A stretch of 64,000 bases of DNA from Nitrospirota bacterium (GCA_016190245.1 JACPQY010000085.1:68861-132860); one strand, 5' to 3'. Shown: positions 49,953-57,455, counted from the first letter of the stretch. Notes: generated from the letters alone by a model not told the origin. Program-made: numbers and translations.

Positions 49953-51059
49953 ATGGAACAGGTGATCGTGGATCAATTCGGGGCCTATCTGTCCAAGAAG
50001 AGCGAAAGGCTCGTGGTGAAGGCGCCGAGAGCGCCGGAACTGCGGCCCGCGGATGGGATTCAGCTTCTGCTCCCGTTCCCCGACCCGCCGGATGCCGGCG
50101 AGGCCAGACCGGCGCCCCTTCGGAAGGGAACGATTCTGGCCGAGATTCCATTTTTCCGAATCTGCGAGATCCTCGTGACCTCCAGGGGGGTGTCGCTCTC
50201 GACCGACCTGATCGAGGAGTGTTGCCGGAGGGGGATTCGGATCACACTACTGGCGGGGAGCCGACCCTTCGCCATGCTCTCCTCGCCGATGCTGACCGCC
50301 ACGGTGCAAACGCGCCGCGAACAGATGCAGGCGTATCTGGACGAACGCGGGTTCGAACTGGCGCGCGCGTTCTGCGCGGGCAAGGTCCGCAACCAGATCC
50401 GCCTTCTCCGTTACTACGGCAAGTATCTCAAGGAGGCTCACCCCGATCGGTACGAGCAGGTAGCGTCCGGCACGGGGGCGATTGAGGCCATCGAAGGGAA
50501 ACTCCGCGAAGTGCAGGCGGCGGACATTGATTCGGCGCGCGAGGTCCTCATGGGTCTGGAGGGCACGGCGGCGCGTGTCTACTGGTCGGGCATTCGATGC
50601 CTCTTGGAAGGCCACATCGAGTTCTCCGGGCGCGAGCATCGGGGGGCCGCCGACCCCGTGAACGCTTCGCTCAATTACGGCTACGGGATTCTCTACTCCG
50701 TCGTGTGGGGCGCCATCCTGAACGCCGGGCTCGAGCCGTTCGCCGGCTTCCTGCACGTGGACCGGCCGGGGAAGCCGTCGCTCGTCCTCGACATGACCGA
50801 GGAGTTCCGTGCCCCGGTGGTGGATCGGGCCGTGGTCGGCCTGTTCACGAGAGACCAGAAGGTGGGGATGGCAGAGGGCCTCCTTGATGCGGAAAGCCGG
50901 AAGCTCATTGCCGATCGCGTGAAGGACCGGCTCTCGGCCCCGGAACCATATCGGGGGGCGAAGTACCAAGTGCGCTCGATCATCCAGGCGCAGGCGCGCC
51001 GCGTGGCCGTGGCCGTCCGGCGAGAGGGGCGATACGAGCCCTTCGGATTCACCTGGTAG
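49953..51059 (+). CDS. cas1: Cas1 integrase
   Basis: 368 aa, ribosome site GGAGGGAACG. N-terminal beta domain (about 1-120: VIVDQFGAYLSKKSERLVVK; SRGVSLSTDLIEECCRRGIRITLL) and helical domain. Metal ligands are Glu203 (LMGLEGTAARVYW), His268 (EPFAGFLHVDRPGKPSLVLD) and Asp280/Glu283 (MTEEFR). NASLNYGYGILYSVVW is the conserved central motif. A Pro-rich linker at 40-56 is unusual. It forms the Cas1-Cas2 complex that inserts spacers. First gene of cas1-cas2-cas4; cas2 starts six bases after its stop. It is closer in style to type I/V Cas1 than to the II-A version (impression). Confidence 0.93.
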   Translation: MEQVIVDQFGAYLSKKSERLVVKAPRAPELRPADGIQLLLPFPDPPDAGEARPAPLRKGTILAEIPFFRICEILVTSRGVSLSTDLIEECCRRGIRITLLAGSRPFAMLSSPMLTATVQTRREQMQAYLDERGFELARAFCAGKVRNQIRLLRYYGKYLKEAHPDRYEQVASGTGAIEAIEGKLREVQAADIDSAREVLMGLEGTAARVYWSGIRCLLEGHIEFSGREHRGAADPVNASLNYGYGILYSVVWGAILNAGLEPFAGFLHVDRPGKPSLVLDMTEEFRAPVVDRAVVGLFTRDQKVGMAEGLLDAESRKLIADRVKDRLSAPEPYRGAKYQVRSIIQAQARRVAVAVRREGRYEPFGFTW

Positions 51060-51064
51060 GGGCG

Positions 51065-51361
51065 ATGGACGAGATCCTCACGCTGGCCGTGTACGACATC
51101 GAGCAGGACCGCATCCGCGCGAAGATCGCCGATATCTGCAAGGACTACGGCCTCGAGCGGATCCAGTTCAGCGCGTTCATGGGCCGTCTCTCCCGAAACC
51201 GCCGGGAGGAGCTGTTTCTCAAACTCACCGGGAGACTTGGGGACACGCCCGGTCAAATCCTCGTCGTGCCCATCTGCGAGAAAGACGCCCGGGCCGTCCA
51301 GGAGAAGACGGTCCCACCCGCGCGCGAGGCACACGGCGCCGAGGAGACCTCGGCACCATGA
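51065..51361 (+). CDS. cas2: Cas2
   Basis: 98 aa. LAVYDIEQDRIRAKIADICKDYGLERIQFSAFMGRLSRNRREELFLKL is the ferredoxin-fold Cas2 opening (Y-D-I, then RxKIAxxCxxYGLxRIQxSvF). GQILVVPICEKDARAVQ is the fourth strand. The tail beyond residue 80 is short and polar. It bridges Cas1 dimers during spacer capture. Its stop overlaps the cas4 ATG by four bases. Confidence 0.92.
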   Translation: MDEILTLAVYDIEQDRIRAKIADICKDYGLERIQFSAFMGRLSRNRREELFLKLTGRLGDTPGQILVVPICEKDARAVQEKTVPPAREAHGAEETSAP

Positions 51362-51930
51362 TCCTCCGCGTGGCGGACCTCAGGCAGTACGCGTACTGTC
51401 CACGCGTCGTCTACTTCACGTACGTCCAACCCCTCGATCGGCAGCCCACGTACAAAATGAAGGAGGGGAACTCCGCCGAGTCCAAGACCATACCCACGGA
51501 AAGACGGCGAACGCTCGCCCGCTACGAATTGCCCCAAGGCGTTCGAACATTCGGCGTATCGCTCTCCTCCCCAAGAATCGGACTGAGCGGAAAACTCGAT
51601 CTCCTGATCGAAGCCGAGGGAAGGTACTATCCCGTGGAGTTCAAGACCACCCGTCCCAGTGTTTTTCCCAACATGCGATGCCAGCTCGCGGGCTACGCCC
51701 TGTTGGTCGAGGAACGATCCGGTACACCGGTGGAGAGCGGATTCATCCAGTTTCTTCCTTCCGGCCGAACCTTCCCGGTGGATCTCCCGAGCACGCTCAA
51801 GGCCGAGACGCGCGGACTCGTTGAGACCATGCGCCGGATGATCGAACGGGAGGAGATGCCGGAGCCCACGCCACGGCAGCAGCGGTGCGCGGACTGCGAA
51901 TATCGAAACTTCTGCGGGGATGTTTCGTGA
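51358..51930 (+). CDS. cas4: Cas4 nuclease
   Basis: 190 aa. The N-terminal Cys is in RQYAYCPRVVYF (Cys14); the C-terminal cluster is CADCEYRNFC (Cys177, 180, 186), together a 4Fe-4S site. The RecB/PD-(D/E)XK active site is GKLDLL (Asp81) and VEFKTT (Glu94, Lys96), with QLAGYALLVEE behind. Cas4 trims prespacers and selects PAM-adjacent ends. Cas4 is absent from II-A and II-C1 loci and found in II-B and II-C2, so it supports the II-C2 call with a short Cas9. The stop lies about 110 bases before the first repeat. Confidence 0.92.
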   Translation: MILRVADLRQYAYCPRVVYFTYVQPLDRQPTYKMKEGNSAESKTIPTERRRTLARYELPQGVRTFGVSLSSPRIGLSGKLDLLIEAEGRYYPVEFKTTRPSVFPNMRCQLAGYALLVEERSGTPVESGFIQFLPSGRTFPVDLPSTLKAETRGLVETMRRMIEREEMPEPTPRQQRCADCEYRNFCGDVS

Positions 51931-51951
51931 CGCCGGGCGTTTCGAAAATCC

Positions 51952-51980
51952 CCCGCCTTTTCCGGCGGGCTAGGCGTTTT
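51952..51980 (+). terminator. Terminator-like hairpin after cas4
   Basis: CCCGCC (51952-51957), loop TTTTCC, GGCGGG (51964-51969), then CTAGGCGTTTT. Confidence 0.45.
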
Positions 51981-52015
51981 CGAGGTCGTCTGGCTGTAGA
52001 AGCCGAAAATCGGCT

Positions 52016-52044
52016 GAAAGGGCGGGCACATGGCCCGCCCTTTC
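52016..52044. promoter_or_regulatory. Leader hairpin fused to the first repeat
   Basis: GAAAGGGCGGGC (52016-52027), loop ACATG, GCCCGCCCTTTC (52033-52044). The right arm is shared with the first five bases of repeat 1 (CTTTC). Confidence 0.5.
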
Positions 52045-52545
52045 AGAGGCTACCAAGATGCTTCCGAGAATGAAAGACTCGGTCACGCGGGCCTCTAGGG
52101 CGGCGCGGTCGGCTTTCAGAGGCTACCAAGATGCTTCCGAGAATGAAAGTCCTAAATGGAGGGCGTCCCGTTTCCGGGCGGTTTCTTTCAGAGGCTACCA
52201 AGATGCTTCCGAGAATGAAAGCCTCCTCAATGTCCTGCGTAAACGCGTCGCTCAGTCCTTTCAGAGGCTACCAAGATGCTTCCGAGAATGAAAGGTTGCT
52301 ATCCGGGGCTCGGCGGCGATTGCGGATCGGGACTTTCAGAGGCTACCAAGATGCTTCCGAGAATGAAAGATGCCCGTGCTGTCGGCGGGTACTAGAGAGC
52401 CACGACTTTCAGAGGCTACCAAGATGCTTCCGAGAATGAAAGGGCTGCTGCCGTGCCTCCGGGAGCGGCTGTTACTGTACAGTGGACGGCCGTCCACTGT
52501 ACAGTATGAGCTTGTGGGCGCCCGAACCGCTTCCCGGAATGAAAC
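52040..52545 (-). CRISPR. CRISPR array, six 37-bp repeats plus one degenerate unit
   Basis: Identical repeats at 52040-52076, 52113-52149, 52185-52221, 52258-52294, 52333-52369 and 52406-52442. Each runs CTTTCAGAGGCTACC...GAGAATGAAAG with terminal inverted CTTTCA/TGAAAG. Spacers are 36, 35, 36, 38 and 36 bases. A degenerate repeat at 52509-52545 keeps GCTTCC.GGAATGAAA, and the segment before it (52443-52508, 66 bases) contains a 34-bp palindrome. Degeneration on the right puts the acquisition end on the left, next to cas4. Pairing with the tracrRNA implies that crRNAs come from the minus strand. Spacer targets cannot be judged here. Confidence 0.95.
52473..52506. repeat. Perfect 34-bp palindrome within the last spacer interval
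   Basis: TACTGTACAGTGGACGG and its exact reverse complement, no loop. The interval is about 30 bases longer than the other spacers, as if the palindrome had been added to one. Confidence 0.9.
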
Positions 52546-52563
52546 GCCGTAGTGGGGACTGCG

Positions 52564-52959
52564 CTACAGCTCCACCCGCGAGCCCCGGCGGAGGGTGCGA
52601 TGGTCGATCGTGGGGGGGGGGGTGCTCTCGTCGATGACCATTCCCCATTCCTGGAGAAGGAGCGCGCCGAAAAGGATTTCGATCTTGGTGCCGTTTTCGT
52701 GCCCGAGGTCGTCCACGGGCAGAACGATGGTGGCGTACCGGTAGGAGCGGCCCCGACTGTCTCGCACCTCACCTTCCACCACTCTACCCTCGCTCAAACG
52801 GTACTTCTTGCCTCCCAAACGGATCGTCAGCTCAGGCAAGCGCACCTTGGGCTTGCGGGCCACCAGCTCGCGCAGCGCAAAGGACCTCCACGCACCGGTA
52901 TCCAGAATCGCGTTCACGGGTCGGCCACCCAGCTTCGCCTTTACGATCGGCCGAGCCAT
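52564..52959 (-). CDS. Retropepsin-like aspartic protease domain protein
   Basis: 131 aa from ATG 52959; the frame continues upstream through the tRNA and is not coding there. RPIVKAKLGGRPVNAILDTGAWRSFA contains the DTGA catalytic motif. RDSRGRSYRYATIVLPVDDLG and TKIEILFGALLLQEWGMVID give the second half-site (ILFGALLLQEW). It is similar in design to the twin genes at 9966 and 10587, but diverged. It lies between the CRISPR array and tRNA-Pro, reading toward the array. No signal peptide; substrate unknown. Confidence 0.7.
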   Translation of the reverse strand: MARPIVKAKLGGRPVNAILDTGAWRSFALRELVARKPKVRLPELTIRLGGKKYRLSEGRVVEGEVRDSRGRSYRYATIVLPVDDLGHENGTKIEILFGALLLQEWGMVIDESTPPPTIDHRTLRRGSRVEL

Positions 52960-53042
52960 CTTCCAAGTATCCCCGGCACTGGGACACCCTCCATGTCCGA
53001 GGTGGAGGGGAGTAGTGTTTCGACACACCAGAGCGCGATCAC

Positions 53043-53116
53043 TCCGGGAGCCCGGATTCGAACCGGGGACCCCCTGCTCCCAAAGCAGGTGCGCTACCAG
53101 GCTGCGCCACTCCCGG
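53043..53116 (-). tRNA. tRNA-Pro (anticodon UGG)
   Basis: 74 nt without encoded CCA. Acceptor CCGGGAG/CTCCCGG, D-arm GCGCAGCCTGGTAGCGC, anticodon arm CCTGC-TTTGGGA-GCAGG with TGG at 34-36, T-arm CCCGG-TTCGAAT-CCGGG, discriminator A. Its first 23 bases overlap the 3' end of the upstream isoaspartyl peptidase gene on the same strand. Confidence 0.93.
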
Positions 53117-54041
53117 CGGTTGCACAGGCCACATCCATGGCCTTGGTGTTGTAATGGTACGCGAGGCGGCCGCGCGCGTCCACACCGATGAGGCCGCATT
53201 CCACCCCCTCCCGGCGGGCGAGACGGATAGCCTGTCGGACGGCGCGCACCACTCCGAACCGCGGCGTCATCTCCGCGGCGCGATAGGTCAGCATCAAGCG
53301 GAGGATGCCTTCGCCCCACCCTGTTGCGGAGAATGCCGCGAGCGGTGAGGCATACGTGCCGGCCCCGATGATGGCGCTGTCCCCAACGCGACCGGGCAGT
53401 TTGAGCCACGTCCCTCCCGTAGAGGTGGCCGCGGCGAGACTGCCGTGGCGGTCGAGGGCGACGGCGCCAACGGTGCCCTTGCTCGTGAGTCGTGAGTCAT
53501 GAGTCGTGAGTCGAGGGAGGAGAAGCGGAAGGCGGGAGGAATGAGGCGAGAGGCGGCCAGACGCCGTGTGACCGCCTGCCCTGCGCTTCTGCAGTAGCTC
53601 GTAGTGCTGGCGCCGATCGGCCGTGATCAGATGAGTAGCCGGTGCGGTCAGGCCGCGCGTGAGAGCCTGGGGAAGACGACCCACGATCAGGACGTGCCGC
53701 GTCCGCTTCATCACGCGCTCGGCGAGGAGGATTGGGTGGCGGATGTTTCGCACCGCGCCGACGGCCCCGCACCGGCCGTCCGAGCTCATGAGGGACGCGT
53801 CGCACTCCACGGTGCCTTCCGAGGTCAGCACCGATCCTCTGCCGGCGTTGAAGAGGGGGTGGTCCTCCAGAACGCGGACGGCGCGGATCACCGCCTCGAG
53901 GGCGGCTCCGCCTTTCTTCAGGATCCGGGCGCCGGCCTGCGCCGCCTGGTGCAAGGCCGTCCGGCGCACCGCCACATCGGTCTGCTCGATCCGGCCCGCC
54001 CCACCGTGGACAATGATGGCGAGGCGGCGGCGGAGGCGCAC
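53094..54041 (-). CDS. iaaA: Isoaspartyl peptidase/L-asparaginase (Ntn-hydrolase), with repeat-derived linker
   Basis: 315 aa. LAIIVHGGAGRI, LEDHPLFNAGRGSVLTSEGTVECDASLMSS and RHPILLAERVM are the alpha-subunit signatures. The nucleophile Thr opens the beta subunit in SKGTVGAVALDRHGSLAAATSTGG, followed by GRVGDSAIIGAGTYA. The enzyme cleaves itself before that Thr and then hydrolyses isoaspartyl dipeptides. Just before it, the flexible linker is encoded by a tandem repeat (units GTCGTGAGT, 53484-53512), giving SRLTTHDSRLTSK. The C-terminus (CATAGSGAAW) extends into tRNA-Pro. Usual length. Confidence 0.88.
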   Translation of the reverse strand: MRLRRRLAIIVHGGAGRIEQTDVAVRRTALHQAAQAGARILKKGGAALEAVIRAVRVLEDHPLFNAGRGSVLTSEGTVECDASLMSSDGRCGAVGAVRNIRHPILLAERVMKRTRHVLIVGRLPQALTRGLTAPATHLITADRRQHYELLQKRRAGGHTASGRLSPHSSRLPLLLPRLTTHDSRLTSKGTVGAVALDRHGSLAAATSTGGTWLKLPGRVGDSAIIGAGTYASPLAAFSATGWGEGILRLMLTYRAAEMTPRFGVVRAVRQAIRLARREGVECGLIGVDARGRLAYHYNTKAMDVACATAGSGAAW

Positions 54042-54089
54042 GGGACTACCTCAGTCCCCCGACCCGCGAGAAAGAAACGACGCCGACGG

Positions 54090-54506
54090 CTACTTCTTCT
54101 TGCCCGGGTCCGGCTTCGCCTCGCCTACGCCCTTGCAACCCTGCTTGTTCAGAGAGCGGATGAACGCGACGATGTTCATCACCTTGTCGTCCGGCTTGAT
54201 CTGAGCGCCCCAGGCCGGCATGATGGGCGACTTCCCGACGGCCGCGCCCCCTTCCTTGATCGTCTTCATGAGTTGCTCGTCCGTCATGGCGCACATCTTG
54301 GCGGGATCCGAGTGATCCGCGGGCTTCACGGGCAGCGTCTTTGCCGCGGGACCGTCCCCCTTTCCTTCGGGGCCATGACAGCCCACGCAAAGTTTCTGGT
54401 AGGCGGCCTTGCCATCGGCCGCGTCGGCCTTCGAAACATCCGCGCGCGCGACCACCGGCACCACGACCAGCGCGCTCAACAAGAAGAAAAAACTCCCACG
54501 TTTCAT
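54090..54506 (-). CDS. c-type cytochrome with its own signal peptide, nested in the same frame
   Basis: 138 aa from ATG 54506, with AAAGGAGGTCG seven bases upstream, a near-perfect ribosome site. MKRGSFFFLLSALVVVPVVARADV is a Sec signal peptide. AAYQKLCVGCHGPEGKGDG holds the CxxCH heme site. IMPAWGAQIKPDDKVMNIVAFIRSLN has the distal Met and the last helix of a mono-heme class I cytochrome. It is expected to be a small periplasmic electron carrier. The in-frame extension into the upstream membrane enzyme has no stop, so both a free cytochrome and a fusion could be made. Confidence 0.8.
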   Translation of the reverse strand: MKRGSFFFLLSALVVVPVVARADVSKADAADGKAAYQKLCVGCHGPEGKGDGPAAKTLPVKPADHSDPAKMCAMTDEQLMKTIKEGGAAVGKSPIMPAWGAQIKPDDKVMNIVAFIRSLNKQGCKGVGEAKPDPGKKK

Positions 54507-55730
54507 CGAACGACCTCCTTTGGCGCCCGGGATTCCGGGATTCTGAAGGAGCGACGCGTCCGCGGCTTCGTCGGTGTTCACACCCGGCGGCGCCTGCTCC
54601 CGCTTCTTCCTAAACACGAGGATCCAGGATAAAACGGCGAAGACCATAGCATACTTGCCGATCATGAGCAACGCGTCCGACAGAGGGGAGTCAATCAGGA
54701 CGTAGCAGTCCACGCCAAAGAGAGCGGTCAAGAGCCAGATCGCGACCACCCCACGCTTGGACGACCCCAGGAGTTCCGCCACGCGATGATGGAAGTGGTC
54801 CCGACCGGTGTACTCGATCCAGTCGCGGAAGTTGTGCACCTTGCCTTCATAGATCCGTCCGAACGTGATCAGGAACATGTCGTAGATGGGCACGAAAAGG
54901 ATAATGAGAGGGATGCTGAGCGACACCCATTGATCGCTCGCCCACGCACCCATCACCGCCAGCGACGCGATGGTGAAACCCAGCAGCGTGCTGCCCCCAT
55001 CGCCGAGAAAGATCTCCGCCCGCCCCCGTACTCGGAAATTGAAAAGCAGGAACCCGAGACATCCGCCCGCCAGCGCGAAAGCGATCTGTCCGTAGGGCAA
55101 CGCATCGATCTTCAAGCCGATGGCGCCGAAGGAGAAAGCCGCGACGAGCGCTACCCCCGATGCGAGGCCGTCATAGCCGTCCAGGAAGTTGAACGCGTTT
55201 GTGATCCCGATAATCCACAGGGCCGTGAGGAGGACCTCCACGGCACGCCCCCACCACGTCCCGGGCATGAAGGTGAGGACGACATCGCCCTGCATGACCA
55301 ACGCCGTCGCGACGATCTGCACGATCAGGCGGAACAGGGCGGAGAGCCCCCTGAAGTCGTCCACCATCCCCGTGATCGTAAGGAGCGTGAGCGCGAGCAT
55401 GAGCCATCGGATCTTCGGGTAGTAGATGCCCACGAGGTAGACGCTCGCCAGCACGGAGATGCAGATCGCCGCCCCCCCCCACAAGGCCGTCTCCACGGTG
55501 TGGACCTTGCGCGGATCCGGCTCGTCCACCACCCGCAGGCGCTCGGCGATCACTTTCACCACCGGCACGAGGAGCACCGTCGAGGCAAAGGCGAAGGAAA
55601 AAACGATCAGGCCGCGCTGCCAGCCGGACTCGTCCGCCATCTCGGTCATCCAGAACGGGAGGAACATCCCGAGGATGACGATGAGGGCGGGTTGGAGAAG
55701 GAGGTACCAGCGGCTGACCAGGCTGCTCAT
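54090..55730 (-). CDS. MraY/WecA-like glycosyl-1-phosphate transferase reading in frame into a cytochrome c
   Basis: Open frame of 546 codons. Residues 1-375 form a polytopic membrane enzyme of the polyprenyl-phosphate N-acetylhexosamine-1-phosphate transferase family: AERLRVVDEPDPRKVHTVETALWGG, MVDDFRGL, ITNAFNFLDGYDGLASG, RAEIFLGDGGSTLLGF and GRDHFHHRVAELLG hold the DDxxD-like, NxxNxxDGxDGLA and HxH motifs. It starts O-antigen or enterobacterial-type polysaccharide synthesis. No stop separates it from the cytochrome region, whose own start and ribosome site lie at 54506. The joint sequence (REQAPPGVNTDEAADASLLQ) is linker-like. Fusion protein, internal translation or a sequencing error are all possible. 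Confidence 0.8.
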   Translation of the reverse strand: MSSLVSRWYLLLQPALIVILGMFLPFWMTEMADESGWQRGLIVFSFAFASTVLLVPVVKVIAERLRVVDEPDPRKVHTVETALWGGAAICISVLASVYLVGIYYPKIRWLMLALTLLTITGMVDDFRGLSALFRLIVQIVATALVMQGDVVLTFMPGTWWGRAVEVLLTALWIIGITNAFNFLDGYDGLASGVALVAAFSFGAIGLKIDALPYGQIAFALAGGCLGFLLFNFRVRGRAEIFLGDGGSTLLGFTIASLAVMGAWASDQWVSLSIPLIILFVPIYDMFLITFGRIYEGKVHNFRDWIEYTGRDHFHHRVAELLGSSKRGVVAIWLLTALFGVDCYVLIDSPLSDALLMIGKYAMVFAVLSWILVFRKKREQAPPGVNTDEAADASLLQNPGIPGAKGGRSMKRGSFFFLLSALVVVPVVARADVSKADAADGKAAYQKLCVGCHGPEGKGDGPAAKTLPVKPADHSDPAKMCAMTDEQLMKTIKEGGAAVGKSPIMPAWGAQIKPDDKVMNIVAFIRSLNKQGCKGVGEAKPDPGKKK

Positions 55731-55737
55731 CCGCCGC

Positions 55738-56352
55738 CTACAAAACGTACCTCAGCGGCACGTAGCCTTCGGCGTAGCGCGCGCGCGCCTGGATCCCGCG
55801 GGAATGGGCGTGCGAGCGGGCAATCTCGACCGCATTCATGCCCGCGATGTGGGTGCGCTCGACCTGGGACCGGTGGGCGGCCAAGGATTTCAGTTTCTCC
55901 TCCATGGCCGCGTCGTCCAAGGAGATGAACATCGAGGGGAGAAAATCCACGCTGGTCATGCTCTCGAAAAAGAGCACCTGGGAGATGTACCGCGTGGCCG
56001 TGATGACGTTGAGCGCAAGGTTGCGGTGATCCTGGTGGGTGTCGTTCGGCAGGTTGGTGATCACCAGATCCGGCTTGACCTCCGCGAGAACCCGTTCGAT
56101 GGAACCGATCGCTTCGCGGCTGTTGGTGAGCTCCGTGTCATGGAAATCCGCCCAGAAAACCTCCTGGGCCCCGATGATCCGCGCGGCCTCCATCTGTTCC
56201 TTCCGGCGGAGGTCGGGGGTGCCGCCCTTCTCACCGCAGGTCATGACCATGAGAAAAGCCTTGGCTCCGCGATCCCTCCGCATGCGGATGAGGGCGCCGG
56301 CGCATCCGAATTCGATGTCGTCCGGGTGCGCCCCGATGGCGAGGATGTTCAT
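55738..56352 (-). CDS. PIG-L family deacetylase (LmbE-like)
   Basis: 204 aa. MNILAIGAHPDDIEFGCAGAL contains the AHPDDxE zinc motif. GEKGGTPDLRRKEQMEAARIIGAQEV and ITNLPNDTHQDHRNLALNVI contain the second motif HxDH. The length is typical of GlcNAc-type de-N-acetylases such as BshB or MshB relatives. The ending AHSRGIQARARYAEGYVPLRYVL is typical of this group. It lies six bases downstream of nothing; its stop is eight bases from the MraY-like start, so it is probably the first gene of that unit. Confidence 0.88.
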   Translation of the reverse strand: MNILAIGAHPDDIEFGCAGALIRMRRDRGAKAFLMVMTCGEKGGTPDLRRKEQMEAARIIGAQEVFWADFHDTELTNSREAIGSIERVLAEVKPDLVITNLPNDTHQDHRNLALNVITATRYISQVLFFESMTSVDFLPSMFISLDDAAMEEKLKSLAAHRSQVERTHIAGMNAVEIARSHAHSRGIQARARYAEGYVPLRYVL

Positions 56353-56699
56353 GGGCGTCTCAGAGAGACGACTCCGACAGACGGGGGTGTGGGCACAGTT
56401 TCCGTGCGGGCTCTCCGCATCCGCCCCACAGTGTACGTTTCAACCTACTGGAATTCAAGCCGAAACCCGAGGCGCGCCGAACAGGTAGGCCCTCACCAAG
56501 CGTGCTGACGGCGACGTGGCTCAAACGGCAGCTCAAACGGCGAAGCTTGACACTCCCGGCGGATACCGGTATAGAGCACCCGACATGAACCCCGCACCGA
56601 TCCGGCGGAGGAGGGGTCGGCGACCGCAGGTTGCTGGGCGGATGGAGCCGACGCGGGCGTTCGAACGAAACACGCATTTCATGAAAGGTTAGGTTCGAG
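56353..56699. other. Intergenic region between divergent genes
   Basis: 347 bases. A small dyad CGTCTC-AGA-GAGACG (56356-56370) lies just before the PIG-L start. Otherwise no clear promoter, gene or repeat is recognised. Confidence 0.4.
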
Positions 56700-57455
56700 G
56701 TGAAGATTCTAGCCACAGTCAAGCGAGTGCCCGACCCTGAAGTGAAGATCAAGGTCCGCCCGGACGGCCTCGGGATCGTGACCGACAACGTGAAATACGT
56801 GGTCAACCCCTTCGACGAGATCGCCGTGGAGGAGTCGCTCCGGATCAAGGAGAAGGCGGCCGGCACGGAGATCGTGCTCGTGAGCATTGGCGCCAAGGCC
56901 GCCTCCGAACAAATTCGCACGGGGCTGGCCATGGGCGCGGACCGCGGCATCTTGGTGCTGGAGGAGTCCCAACTCGATCCGGACACCGTGGCCCAGATCC
57001 TGGTGAAGATCGTCGAGGAGGAGAAACCGGATCTTCTCATCATGGGCAAGCAGGCCATTGATGATGATGCCAACCAGTGCGGCCAGGCGCTGGCCGAATA
57101 CCTGGGCTACCCCCAGGCGTGTTTCGCCTCGAAGGTGGAGATCTCCGGCGACCAGAAGAAGGCGGTGGTCACCCGCGAGGTGGACGGCGGTCTCGAGGTC
57201 AAGGAGGTCGATCTTCCCGCGCTGATCACGGCCGATCTGCGCCTGAACCAGCCGCGCTATGCCTCCTTGCCGGGCATCATGAAGGCCCGCAGCAAACCCA
57301 TCAAGGAAGTCACCGCGCAGCAGTTGGGCGTGCAGGTGGCCCCGCGCGTGCGCGTGCTCAAGATGGAGCCGCCTCCCAAGCGCAGCGGCGGAAGGAAAGT
57401 GGAGTCGGTGGACGAACTCCTCGGGAAACTCAAGAACGAAGCGAAGGTGCTGTAA
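56700..57455 (+). CDS. etfB: Electron transfer flavoprotein beta subunit
   Basis: 251 aa, GTG start. KILATVKRVPDPEVKIKVRPDG, VKYVVNPFDEIAVEESLRIKE, LAMGADRGILV, LLIMGKQAIDDDANQCGQALAEYLGYPQA and LPALITADLRLNQPRYASLPGIMKARSKPI are textbook EtfB signatures including the AMP-binding region. It forms a heterodimer with EtfA encoded two bases further on. It accepts electrons from acyl-CoA dehydrogenases, for which the methylsuccinyl-CoA dehydrogenase at 38.7 kb is a candidate partner (inference). Confidence 0.95.
   Translation: MKILATVKRVPDPEVKIKVRPDGLGIVTDNVKYVVNPFDEIAVEESLRIKEKAAGTEIVLVSIGAKAASEQIRTGLAMGADRGILVLEESQLDPDTVAQILVKIVEEEKPDLLIMGKQAIDDDANQCGQALAEYLGYPQACFASKVEISGDQKKAVVTREVDGGLEVKEVDLPALITADLRLNQPRYASLPGIMKARSKPIKEVTAQQLGVQVAPRVRVLKMEPPPKRSGGRKVESVDELLGKLKNEAKVL

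Noticed and set aside
49632-51930. csn2 or a type II-A arrangement
   Set aside because: No Csn2-like gene; the third adaptation gene has Cas4 Cys and nuclease motifs.
52959-53409. N-terminal extension of the retropepsin-like gene upstream of ATG 52959
   Set aside because: The extension would run through tRNA-Pro and antisense repeats; the DTGA domain is complete from 52959.
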